64,000 bases of DNA from an uncultured Eisenbergiella sp. (lineage in GTDB: Bacteria > Bacillota > Clostridia > Lachnospirales > Lachnospiraceae): NCBI GenBank assembly GCA_947630215.1, contig CANRGX010000009.1, positions 1 through 64,000 of the forward strand, written 5' to 3'. Each line of letters starts with the position of its first letter. Positions within the stretch are counted from its first letter, which is position 1. The notes under the pieces were generated by a model. The model was not told the DNA's origin. It searched no databases and saw only the letters and a list, made by a program, of their open reading frames with translations. Below, one piece after another: positions 1-8,366 of this stretch. The position numbers were made by a program, and so were the translations under genes.

Positions 1-601
1 CGGCGGGAGGATTTTCGGAAGGCAGAGACTGTTCTGCCTCTGTCGGTTCTTCCACTGTGCTCTCCCCACTGTCCGAGGTTCCCTCTACAGGGCTTTCTGT
101 CGGTAATGAAGCCTCCTCAGAACCGGTCTCCTGCGCAGAAGAAGTTCCCTCTGTCTCCGTAAATTCAGAGGATGGCAGCTCTGTCTCTGCCGGTTCAGAA
201 GAAGGCGATTCTGTTTCCGTTTCCGATTCGGTTTCCGTCACTGTTTCCTCCGGCAGCTCTTCCTCCGAAGGATTTTCAGAAACCGACTCCTGGGATTCCT
301 CCCGTTCCAGCACACAGTCAACGATCTGCTCATAGCAATCATCCGTATGTTTATGGGTACAGGGACTCTTTTCTTCCACATATCCGCAGGCCTGCGTATG
401 CACAGGATGGTGAATACAGAGTCCGTCCTGGAGTTCCTCTGTCCCGCTTTCTTCTTCCTGGATCCCGCTCTCTGCCGGAATTTCCAAATCCAAATCTGTG
501 GCAAATGACATCCCCACTCCGGAAAACAGCATACTGAAGCACAACGCCAGTGCAAACCAGCGCGAACGCATCCGCCGTCTTCCTGTTTTCTTTTTCCTCA
601 T
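1..601 (-). CDS. Partial cell-surface protein, N-terminal part only
   Basis: The frame opens at ATG 601 behind a GGAGGGG ribosome binding site and stays open through the left edge, so the C-terminus is missing. The N-terminus is a secretion signal: a basic stretch (MRKKKTGRRR), a hydrophobic core (WFALALCFSMLFSGVG) and a likely cleavage site near SFA. Around residues 60-95 a Cys/His segment contains HHPVHTQACGY and CTHKHTDDCY, a short pattern I associate with repeats in large surface proteins of Lachnospiraceae. After that the chain is a low-complexity Glu/Ser/Thr/Pro stalk. Probably an exported, wall-anchored protein, but any anchor lies outside the window. Function unknown; the secretion call is strong and the family call moderate. 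Confidence 0.8.
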   Translation of the reverse strand, partial: MRKKKTGRRRMRSRWFALALCFSMLFSGVGMSFATDLDLEIPAESGIQEEESGTEELQDGLCIHHPVHTQACGYVEEKSPCTHKHTDDCYEQIVDCVLEREESQESVSENPSEEELPEETVTETESETETESPSSEPAETELPSSEFTETEGTSSAQETGSEEASLPTESPVEGTSDSGESTVEEPTEAEQSLPSENPPA

Positions 602-697
602 CCTTACCCCTCCGTTTCAAGCGGACTTGTCCAATTTTATCCGCTCCTTCTTCCCGCGTAACTTCTTTCCCGAAAAAATAGATATACTCCCATATTT

Positions 698-726
698 ATT
701 ATATTCGTTTTATTTGGAAGATTCAA
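698..726 (-). promoter_or_regulatory. Sigma-A type promoter for the surface protein gene
   Basis: On the minus strand TTGAAT (721-726) is followed after exactly 17 bases by TATAAT (698-703), about 100 bases upstream of the surface-protein ATG. The surrounding 602-839 stretch is AT-rich and holds no other gene that I can see. Confidence 0.6.
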
Positions 727-839
727 TGAAAGATTTGCATATGTAACTCTATTTTTTACACAAAAATTTGGGACTATTTTTGGAGATTTCTCATAAAGAA
801 TGGAGATTTATACGATATAACATATATATTTTTTCGATA

Positions 840-2201
840 TTATCTACCATTTCTATCCGCCAGGGGCAGCTTTCCAATCAGATAGAAGTAACTGCTCACC
901 AGAATCACGTCCGCGCCCAGCCAGGCCAGAATCTCCGCGTAAAAGATCCCGTTTTCTCCCATCAAAGACGGCAGAAGGACGGCGGCCAATGTCCGCATCA
1001 GAAATTCCGCCCCGCCGGAAACCATGGGCAGCACCGTATTCCCCATTCCCTGAATGGCGGAACGGGTGACATGAAGAAGATAGAGCACCGGCAGAAAAAC
1101 GCTCATGACGGCCAGATAGTGATAGGCGATAGCCAGCGTCTGCTCCACCTCCTGCGGCGTTCCCGAAAGAAACCACCCCAGAATCCACTTCCCAAACACC
1201 AGCATGACCGCCGCAATGGCCAGAGAAGTCATGACCGCCACCCCGTTGGCCGCGCGCACGCCCCTGCGGATGCGCTCTGTCCGGCCCGCGCCCAGATTTT
1301 GTCCCACATAGGTAATCATGGCGTACCCATAGGAAGTGGCCGCGATTTCCAAAACGCCGTAAAGCTTATTGGTGGCGGTGAATCCGGCGATGAAAAGGAC
1401 GCCGAAGCCGTTGACCACCGACTGCACAATCATACCGCCCACGGAAATGACGGCATTTTGCAGCGCCATGGGCAGCCCCAGAAAAAACAGCTTTCCCGCC
1501 ATGGACGCTGACACCCTCCAGTGCTTCCTGTTGAGGGACAGAATTTCCAGCCTGCGAATATGCCAGAGGCAATACAGGCTGGAGACAAGCTGGGCCAGCA
1601 GCGTGGCGGCTGCCGCGCCGGCAATCCCCCAGCCAAAGCCCATGACAAAGAGCAGATCCAGCCCGATATTGACCAGGGAAGCGGCGGCCATGGCCTGCAA
1701 AGGCGTTTTGCTGTCCCCCAGCGCGCGCAGAATGGCCGCCAGCAGGTTATAGGCCATAACGATGGGGATGCCGGCAAACAGAATCCGCAGATACAACAGC
1801 GAATTTCCCAGGATCTCCTCCGGCGTCTGCAGCAGCCCAAGAACGGGGCCGGACAGCGCCAGCCCCACGGACAGCAGCACCGTAGCGCAAAGGATGGACA
1901 GGACGCAGGAGGCCCCCACCACTTCCCGGAGCCGTTCCGGTTTGCCCGCTCCAAATTCCTGCGCCATCAGAATGGCAAAGCCCTGGGTCAGTCCCTGTAC
2001 GATGCCCAGCATCATCCAGTTGAACCAGTCGGCGGCCCCCAGCGCCGCCAGCGCGTCCACTCCCAGCACCTTTCCCACTACAATGGTATCTACCACGGTA
2101 TACAACTGTTGGAAAACGTTCCCCACCATCAAAGGCAGGGCAAAGGTCACAATCAGGGAAACCGGCCTTCCCTCCGTCATTTTTTTCACACGAGACGCCA
2201 T
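840..2201 (-). CDS. MATE family efflux transporter
   Basis: A 453-residue polytopic membrane protein with about twelve hydrophobic segments and the two-half layout of MatE (NorM/DinF-like) exporters. The N-terminus reads RPVSLIVTFALPLMVGNVFQQLYTVVDTIVVG, typical of the first MatE helix pair, and GIVQGLTQGFAILMAQEFGAG is the usual loop after it. These proteins export cationic drugs, toxins or metabolites using sodium or proton gradients; the substrate here cannot be told. The start lies 21 bases after the GH20 stop, so it is probably the last gene of the long mfd operon. GGAGG lies somewhat far (12 bases) from the ATG. Family call is firm. Confidence 0.9.
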   Translation of the reverse strand: MASRVKKMTEGRPVSLIVTFALPLMVGNVFQQLYTVVDTIVVGKVLGVDALAALGAADWFNWMMLGIVQGLTQGFAILMAQEFGAGKPERLREVVGASCVLSILCATVLLSVGLALSGPVLGLLQTPEEILGNSLLYLRILFAGIPIVMAYNLLAAILRALGDSKTPLQAMAAASLVNIGLDLLFVMGFGWGIAGAAAATLLAQLVSSLYCLWHIRRLEILSLNRKHWRVSASMAGKLFFLGLPMALQNAVISVGGMIVQSVVNGFGVLFIAGFTATNKLYGVLEIAATSYGYAMITYVGQNLGAGRTERIRRGVRAANGVAVMTSLAIAAVMLVFGKWILGWFLSGTPQEVEQTLAIAYHYLAVMSVFLPVLYLLHVTRSAIQGMGNTVLPMVSGGAEFLMRTLAAVLLPSLMGENGIFYAEILAWLGADVILVSSYFYLIGKLPLADRNGR

Positions 2202-2222
2202 ACCTTCGATTTTCCTCCGCCG

Positions 2223-4601
2223 TTATCCCCAGCATTTTTGCGCGATGGCCGGAAGCGGTTCCAGAAACCGTTCCATCAGATCGTCCTGCGTCAGTTCCAT
2301 TCCATCCGCCTGCTGCCAGTCGTTCCACATCATATAACAGGCCCCCAGCATCCGATCCGACCAGGCGGGCAGGATCCAGGTCTGTTCCGCCGTTTCAAAG
2401 AGATTCGGCTGCCATTCCTTTTCCAGATACCCGATATCCAGGCGGTCGTACTCCCCGCCGCCGGGAATCAGATACAAATGACTGCTTAAGGAATTGATGA
2501 TTCCAAAGCCCGCCTCGTACATTTCCTGCGGATCCGCCCAGTCCGTGTTCCAGATATGAAGCTGCAGCGTCCTGGGTACCTCTCCATAATCCGTCTGCAG
2601 GCGCGACAGGCTGCCCCAGGCCCGGATCTGCTTTTCGGGGGCCAGCCGGCCCACATGATCCGCGATCTGGGTCAGATAGGAAAGAAAGGCCTCCTCGTCG
2701 CCGAAATATTCGTCCATTCCGATATGAACGGCGCGGCAAGCTCCAAACACCGCTTCCTGCGTCCCGTCGGCTTCCAGATATTCCGTCCACAGATCCTTGC
2801 CCAACTGCACCGCCTCCGGTTTTTTCAAATCCAGCTGATCGGCGCTCTCCGGGTTTCGGGACAGTCCCAGCTTGGGAAATACCTTCGTCAGCGCCAGACT
2901 GTGCGCGGGCGTGTCGATCTCGGGCACCACGTCTATGCCATAGACGGCGGCGTCCCGGATAAACTTGGAAAATTCCTCCTTTGTATAGAACAGATCCCGG
3001 GAGGTAATGCCCTCTCCCGTCCCGTTGTGCAGATCCGATTCCAGACGGAAGCCTGCGTAAAGGCTTCTTGCGCCCTCCAGCGTACCGTCATATCCGCTGG
3101 TCGCGATGATCTGATTATCGTTCAGATGAACCAGCAGCGTATTCATTTTCCGGCGGGACAGCTCCTCTACCAGCCGGTACAGGAAATCCAGGGAAACGGG
3201 GCGGCGCCCCACATCGATGCCAAATCCTCTGACCGGGTAACGGGGATAATCTGTCAGCCTCCCCGCCGGCAGCTTTGTCTCTCCCTTTTCCAAAAGAGAA
3301 AGCAGGGTCACACAGCCCCAGCGCAGTCCCTTTGTACTGCCGCCCAGAATCCGGATCCCACCGTCTTGTCCGCCGATCTCGATCCGGTATCCTTCCTCTC
3401 CCAGCCCGTCCGGCCAGTCGGGCGCAGTCTCCTCCCAATCCTGCAGGGTGAGCAGAATGTCCCCCTTCTGCTCCCGCGTCTCCCCGTCCTTTTGCAAAAC
3501 CACCGGCACAGCTGTCCCGGTCAGGGCAGAAAGCTCTGAAGCAAACAGTTCTGCTGCATCTGCCAGCGCCGGATTTTCTTCCTCTGCGATCCGAAGCCGC
3601 AGCGCTTCTCCCGGCTCATATTCTCCGCCAAAGGGCACCCACTCCATGACATGGCTGTCCTCCAAAAGTGCGGGCAGCTCCGAAAACACAGCGTCCCCTC
3701 CGGCGCCCTCTCCGGACGCGGCGGGAACGGAAACGGGGATACCGGGCAGCTCCCGGCTCACGCCGTCCTTTACCAGGGCAAAGCCCAGCTCTACCTCTAC
3801 CTCCGCCTCGTTGTCCGCAATCCTGCCGCTGTGATCCACCAGCATTTCATAATCCGCGCCCAAAAATTCCAGGGAAAATCCCTCCGGCACAGCTGGATAC
3901 GGGATCCTACCGCCGTCTTTTCCCAACTGCCGGCGGCTCCCGGCAGGCACCCGGGGCGTTTCCAGCAAAAAATCCGCTTCGATGCCCGCATAGGCTTCCA
4001 GTTCCAGCACGGACACGTTCCGGTAATACAGGCTCAGATCGGATTCCTCTTTTTTCACCGCCGTAACGTGCAGGCGCAGGGCCTTCGCTTCCACGGGCCT
4101 TTCCAGAACAAGGTCCTGTACCGTACTCTCCGGCGGCCCGGTAAACGCAGCGGCACAGATCCAGTTTTTCCCATCCGCAGAATATTCCAGCGCGTATTCC
4201 AGCGCATTGGCCCGCTCCCAGTAAATCCGTGCTGCCCCCACCGTCGTTTGCTGCGGGAACACCACCTGCAGCCAGTGATCCTCCTGTTCCCAGTCATTCT
4301 GACTGGACCAGCGGACATTCTTGTCCGCGTGGTTCCCGTCCACGGCCGCCCGGGCCGGAAAGCTGCGGTTTTCCAGGCTGTCCGCCAAAACCCGGATCCC
4401 GGGAGAAAGCAGCAGATTTTCCCCTACGGTCTGCACCCGGAGCCCTTCCGGAACACGCTCCGTCGTGAAAATATGCCAGCTTTCCTGCTCTGTCCCACGC
4501 AGAACCGTCTCCGCCTTTTCCCGTTTCCAAACCACCGCCAGAATAAGAAGCAAACCCACAGCACCTACTGCGGCCGCCCACAGCATCCGCTTCTGCTTCA
4601 T
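2223..4601 (-). CDS. Membrane-anchored discoidin / GH20 glycosidase
   Basis: A 792-residue protein. Residues 7-25 are a hydrophobic signal anchor, about 75-205 a discoidin (F5/8 type C, CBM32-like) sugar-binding domain, about 340-440 the GH20 accessory domain, and about 455-760 the GH20 TIM barrel. The catalytic Asp-Glu pair is visible at 630-631 in HIGMDE, as expected for substrate-assisted beta-N-acetylhexosaminidases or lacto-N-biosidases. It should cleave terminal N-acetylhexosamine-containing ends of glycans outside the membrane. The ATG overlaps the stop of the YfhO gene by four bases (ATGA), so translation is probably coupled; longer upstream starts would run inside that gene. Exact substrate is unknown. 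Confidence 0.85.
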   Translation of the reverse strand: MKQKRMLWAAAVGAVGLLLILAVVWKREKAETVLRGTEQESWHIFTTERVPEGLRVQTVGENLLLSPGIRVLADSLENRSFPARAAVDGNHADKNVRWSSQNDWEQEDHWLQVVFPQQTTVGAARIYWERANALEYALEYSADGKNWICAAAFTGPPESTVQDLVLERPVEAKALRLHVTAVKKEESDLSLYYRNVSVLELEAYAGIEADFLLETPRVPAGSRRQLGKDGGRIPYPAVPEGFSLEFLGADYEMLVDHSGRIADNEAEVEVELGFALVKDGVSRELPGIPVSVPAASGEGAGGDAVFSELPALLEDSHVMEWVPFGGEYEPGEALRLRIAEEENPALADAAELFASELSALTGTAVPVVLQKDGETREQKGDILLTLQDWEETAPDWPDGLGEEGYRIEIGGQDGGIRILGGSTKGLRWGCVTLLSLLEKGETKLPAGRLTDYPRYPVRGFGIDVGRRPVSLDFLYRLVEELSRRKMNTLLVHLNDNQIIATSGYDGTLEGARSLYAGFRLESDLHNGTGEGITSRDLFYTKEEFSKFIRDAAVYGIDVVPEIDTPAHSLALTKVFPKLGLSRNPESADQLDLKKPEAVQLGKDLWTEYLEADGTQEAVFGACRAVHIGMDEYFGDEEAFLSYLTQIADHVGRLAPEKQIRAWGSLSRLQTDYGEVPRTLQLHIWNTDWADPQEMYEAGFGIINSLSSHLYLIPGGGEYDRLDIGYLEKEWQPNLFETAEQTWILPAWSDRMLGACYMMWNDWQQADGMELTQDDLMERFLEPLPAIAQKCWG

Positions 4602-6949
4602 CCGCCCACCCCCAGCCATTTTGCCGCCCTGCACGCCAGAGAGATCAACAGGCCCAGGGCAGGCAGCAGATAAATCCCCAGCACGCCTGCCGCCAATACC
4701 GCCTGCCAGATCCGATAGCACCCCTCTCTGACCGGGGTTATCCCGGAAAGCGGCCCGGCAGTCAGCACCAGCGCCAGTCCCAGCACCCATAGACAGATCC
4801 CGGCATACAGTCCCGGCTGCAAAAACCGGAGCCTGACACGAGTCTCGCCGCCCGTCAGTTCCACGCCGAGAAACCCGCCCAGCACAGGACGCACCACAGC
4901 GTCCGCAGCCTCTGTCCCGTCTCCGGCGCCCTCCTGCGTCTCCTTTTGGGCTTTCCATCCGTCCAGAAAGGCAAACGGAAGAAACAGCACCGTCCTCTCG
5001 TTCTCCGCTGCCAGCCCCTCCGGGAAAGATACGAAAAGCTGTCCTTTTGCGGCGTCCACCAAAACCGTCGCGCGCCCGTATACGTTTTCCTCCCACAGAC
5101 GCTCCAGCTCCTCCTGCCGCGCCTTTGGCGTATCGCCTGTCAGGTTCCAGTCGTCCGCGGTTTCGGAAAAGACAATCCCGCAGATCGGCAGGCCATCGGG
5201 GCGCTCTCCGTTATCCAGCAGCAGATCGGACAGCGCTGTGCCGCCCGTTGAACGCAGAGAGATCCAGGGCGTCTCATAGCCCAGCGCTCCCATGGCTTCC
5301 CTAAAGGAAGCGTCCGCCGTGGAAAAATATCCGCTCAGCGTATTCGTCCCCTCTACCAGAGCGGCGTTCAAAGGCAATTCTTCGGACTCCTTCACCCGCC
5401 GATCCGCCGTCTGCCCTTCCTGGGCATACCGCTGCGTCATCTGCCGATATGCCGTTTCGTTCTCCTTACGGAGGGCAGAATCCCGGGGCAGGCAGATCAG
5501 GAAAAACAGACAGAACCCGCAGACCAGGGACACCGCCAGCAGCAGCCCTTCCCCTTTGTTTCCACAGTTTGCGGCACAGAGCGCGGCAATAAACAACAGC
5601 GCCAGAATCAGACACACCATCTGCGTTTCCGCCGGGCAGACGGAGCTGATCGCCAGGGAAGAAAACGCCTGCACAATCCGCTCCTCCCACGCAAACGCGC
5701 AGATCAGCGCCGCCACGCAGCATAAAAGGGTGCCAAACGCCGCCGGCAGACGACGCCGCTCCCCGGCCTCCTGTCCGTCCAGCGAGCCAATCAGCCCGAT
5801 CAGCGAAAGCTGCGCCATATAGCCGTACCGCACGGGAAAACAGACATAGGATCCCAAATGCCACAGCAAATTGGCGGGCTGCAGCAGCACCGTCCCCCAC
5901 AAAAGACCGGTCAGGCACAGCCAGAAACGCTGTTCCCCGGAAAGCCGCACCCACACGCCCTTTGCCCGCGCATCCCTGCCGGCCCGTCTGTGGCGCATCC
6001 ACTGACAGCAAAATAGCGCCAGAAGAACCGGATGGGCAATCTGAAAAAGACGCTCGAACAGATCCGTCAGACCGTGCTGCTTCATCACATGAAAATAGGA
6101 AAGGTTTTCCTCCGCACGGGCGGACGAAAACAGGATGTTCCACTCCGGCGCCAGCACGGGAGCGGAAAGCAGAAGCGCCCCCAGCGTGTAAAGTCCCAGA
6201 CGGCATATGGCCTGACGTGGTGTCTGCGCCAACGCGTCCCTTTCCTCCCCGCCGGTTTTGTCTGCGGCTCGTCCCTCCCGGACCGGCAGGAACGAAAGCC
6301 CGCTGGCAAACAGGGTAAACAAGAGCGTCATAAAGCCCAGCTGTATGCTCAGCGCCAGCTGCCAGGCCAGAAGCAGCGCGTAACAGCCCCCTTTCCCTTC
6401 CCGCAGCAGACGCCGCAGGGCCAGCAAAAAAAGCGGGAACAGCACCGGGAAAATCATCCACTTGATGATCTGAAACTGGTAAGCGCTGTAAGCGGACAGA
6501 CTGTAACAGACGCTCAGCGTCAGATTACGGCCGCGCCTGTTTGGCCAGAACTTTTGCAGGAAAAGGGACGCCGACGCAGCGCCGCCGGCCAGATACAGAA
6601 GGAGAAGCACATTCACCGCCTGCCAGATTCTTTCCCTGCCAAATACAAAGAGCACATAATTAAAGGGATTGAGTACCTCGTTAATGGTTTCCGCATACAG
6701 ATTCGCGCCGCCGGCCACCGACAGATCCAGAAACAAATTCTTCTGCCCTGTGATCACATCATAGAACCGATACAGCAGCGGCACATACTGGGAATACAGA
6801 TCTATCATCATCACCGATCCGTCCCCGAAGGGAAAAAAGCCTTTGCACGCATAGAGCACGCAGACCAGCCCTGCCGCCAACACGGCGGCAAGGCCGATCT
6901 GTCCGTATCCTCTCCCCTTCCAAACTCTCTTTGGCATAGCCGTCTCCAT
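4598..6949 (-). CDS. YfhO family membrane protein
   Basis: A 783-residue multi-spanning protein. FPFGDGSVMMIDLYSQYVPL near the N-terminus and the following helices match the YfhO family (Pfam YfhO), large membrane proteins of firmicutes proposed to glycosylate lipoteichoic acid or other envelope lipids with lipid-linked sugars (GT-C fold). About thirteen hydrophobic segments are visible, with a large extracytoplasmic domain from about 480 to 690 and a final helix pair. A second ATG at 6937, with its own GGAG, could equally be the start. It lies between a GT39-type gene and the GH20 gene and overlaps the latter, suggesting shared work on surface glycans. Confidence 0.85.
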   Translation of the reverse strand: METAMPKRVWKGRGYGQIGLAAVLAAGLVCVLYACKGFFPFGDGSVMMIDLYSQYVPLLYRFYDVITGQKNLFLDLSVAGGANLYAETINEVLNPFNYVLFVFGRERIWQAVNVLLLLYLAGGAASASLFLQKFWPNRRGRNLTLSVCYSLSAYSAYQFQIIKWMIFPVLFPLFLLALRRLLREGKGGCYALLLAWQLALSIQLGFMTLLFTLFASGLSFLPVREGRAADKTGGEERDALAQTPRQAICRLGLYTLGALLLSAPVLAPEWNILFSSARAEENLSYFHVMKQHGLTDLFERLFQIAHPVLLALFCCQWMRHRRAGRDARAKGVWVRLSGEQRFWLCLTGLLWGTVLLQPANLLWHLGSYVCFPVRYGYMAQLSLIGLIGSLDGQEAGERRRLPAAFGTLLCCVAALICAFAWEERIVQAFSSLAISSVCPAETQMVCLILALLFIAALCAANCGNKGEGLLLAVSLVCGFCLFFLICLPRDSALRKENETAYRQMTQRYAQEGQTADRRVKESEELPLNAALVEGTNTLSGYFSTADASFREAMGALGYETPWISLRSTGGTALSDLLLDNGERPDGLPICGIVFSETADDWNLTGDTPKARQEELERLWEENVYGRATVLVDAAKGQLFVSFPEGLAAENERTVLFLPFAFLDGWKAQKETQEGAGDGTEAADAVVRPVLGGFLGVELTGGETRVRLRFLQPGLYAGICLWVLGLALVLTAGPLSGITPVREGCYRIWQAVLAAGVLGIYLLPALGLLISLACRAAKWLGVGG

Positions 6950-6988
6950 TTTGCGCCCTGCGCCGGGCGGATCGTTCTTTTGCGCCGT

Positions 6989-8335
6989 TTAAGCCAGACA
7001 CCAGACCCCTACCATGGCTCCGCTCAGGATACAAAAGCAGACGAAAACCGCGTCCAGCCCCCAGCGCAGCCACTTCCTTTCGGTCTGCTGGCGTACCAAC
7101 CCCAGCGCCACCGCCGGGAACAACAGTTCAATCGTAATATACCGAAAGTGCATGCTGCACTCCTGCGGATACCGATAGACAAACAGCAGATAAAAAATAA
7201 GGTTCACCAGATAGGCGCTCAGAAAGAGAAGGCGCACCGTTGTGCTCACACAATATTTTTTCGGATGGAGCACAAAAACCTCCAGCAAGGCAATCAGCGC
7301 GGCGGCGGCCAGTATCGCGCCGGCCAGCATCAGAAGCACCGCCAGCCCCTTTACGCTGCGTCCTACATTCGCCATGTCCCATTCGCCCAGAACGGAAGTC
7401 CGTATGATCTGCATCCACACGTTATAACCGCATCCGATCTTAAAATGCCGGAGGTTATCTGCAAACTCCGTCATATCCGGCCACAGAAAGCGGTGATACA
7501 GCGGAACGTTCCCCGTATACTGCCAGGAATCCTCCGGCAGCGTATAGATCCAGACCAGCGGCATATGATATAAGATCTTGTTGCGCACATAAAAACTCAT
7601 CCCCAGCGGAATGCTGACTGCGCCAAACAGCATAAACTGGCGGGCCAGCTTCCCGGAAAGGCCTCCCAAAATCCCTTTTTTCACAAAGACATATCCCATT
7701 ACGAGCCCCATGGGAAAGGCCATTTCCGCCACATTCTGCTTGGTCAGCATCCCCAGAGAGACAGACAGAGCCGCATAAAGGATCGTATGCAGGCACGGCC
7801 TGTCCGCCCAGACCAGAACCGAATGCACACATAACAGGGTGAACAGCAGGCTCATGCAGTCGTTGTTCACGCTTCCCGCAAAGAGTATCAGCGCCGGATG
7901 AAAAGAAAACAGCAGCATCAGAAAACAGCGCGTCCCCTCCGTCATGGAAAGCCGCCGCAAAATCCCCAGCAGCACTGCCAGAATCAAAAGGGAGCACACG
8001 AAGGGGACGATCTGCAAGGATTCCTCCAAAAGAGCCGTATCCTTTATGAAAAAGGAGGCGAATTTCAGCCAGAGAGCGCTGATAAAGTGGTGCAGGGGCG
8101 GATGGTTAAACTGATAGACCGTCGTGGGGTCAAAATCGGGCAGATGCCAGTTTTCATACAGATACTGGATATAGGCCAGATGGCCGCCGGTGATCGGATG
8201 CCCTGCGGCCAGATCGATCCTGCCGATGTCGTACTGCCGGTCATAAATGGTGGAAAAGGACACGTAAATCAGACGCAGGAGAAAGCCTGCCCCCATCACA
8301 GCCGTCATTTTGTGTGTTTCCCACCATTTATTCAT
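6989..8335 (-). CDS. GT39-type membrane glycosyltransferase
   Basis: A 448-residue integral membrane protein with ten or more hydrophobic helices. The first extracytoplasmic loop carries the acidic YDRQYDIGRID segment and the FNHPPLHHFISALW segment, the arrangement of ArnT/PMT-like GT-C enzymes (Pfam PMT_2, DUF2142-like relatives). Such enzymes move a sugar from a polyprenyl-phosphate donor to lipid, polymer or protein on the outer face of the membrane. The acceptor is not predictable. It starts 31 bases after the mfd stop and is followed 39 bases later by the YfhO gene. GT-C membership is fairly sure; the reaction is inferred. Confidence 0.75.
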   Translation of the reverse strand: MNKWWETHKMTAVMGAGFLLRLIYVSFSTIYDRQYDIGRIDLAAGHPITGGHLAYIQYLYENWHLPDFDPTTVYQFNHPPLHHFISALWLKFASFFIKDTALLEESLQIVPFVCSLLILAVLLGILRRLSMTEGTRCFLMLLFSFHPALILFAGSVNNDCMSLLFTLLCVHSVLVWADRPCLHTILYAALSVSLGMLTKQNVAEMAFPMGLVMGYVFVKKGILGGLSGKLARQFMLFGAVSIPLGMSFYVRNKILYHMPLVWIYTLPEDSWQYTGNVPLYHRFLWPDMTEFADNLRHFKIGCGYNVWMQIIRTSVLGEWDMANVGRSVKGLAVLLMLAGAILAAAALIALLEVFVLHPKKYCVSTTVRLLFLSAYLVNLIFYLLFVYRYPQECSMHFRYITIELLFPAVALGLVRQQTERKWLRWGLDAVFVCFCILSGAMVGVWCLA

Positions 8336-8366
8336 AAAGCCCTTCTCCCGTTTTTTCAGGCGTCCC

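Noticed and set aside
6032..7573. A 513-codon plus-strand open frame
   Set aside because: It is antisense to the YfhO and GT39-type genes, rich in Gln/His/Arg as expected for the shadow of GC-rich leucine-rich genes, and has no ribosome binding site.
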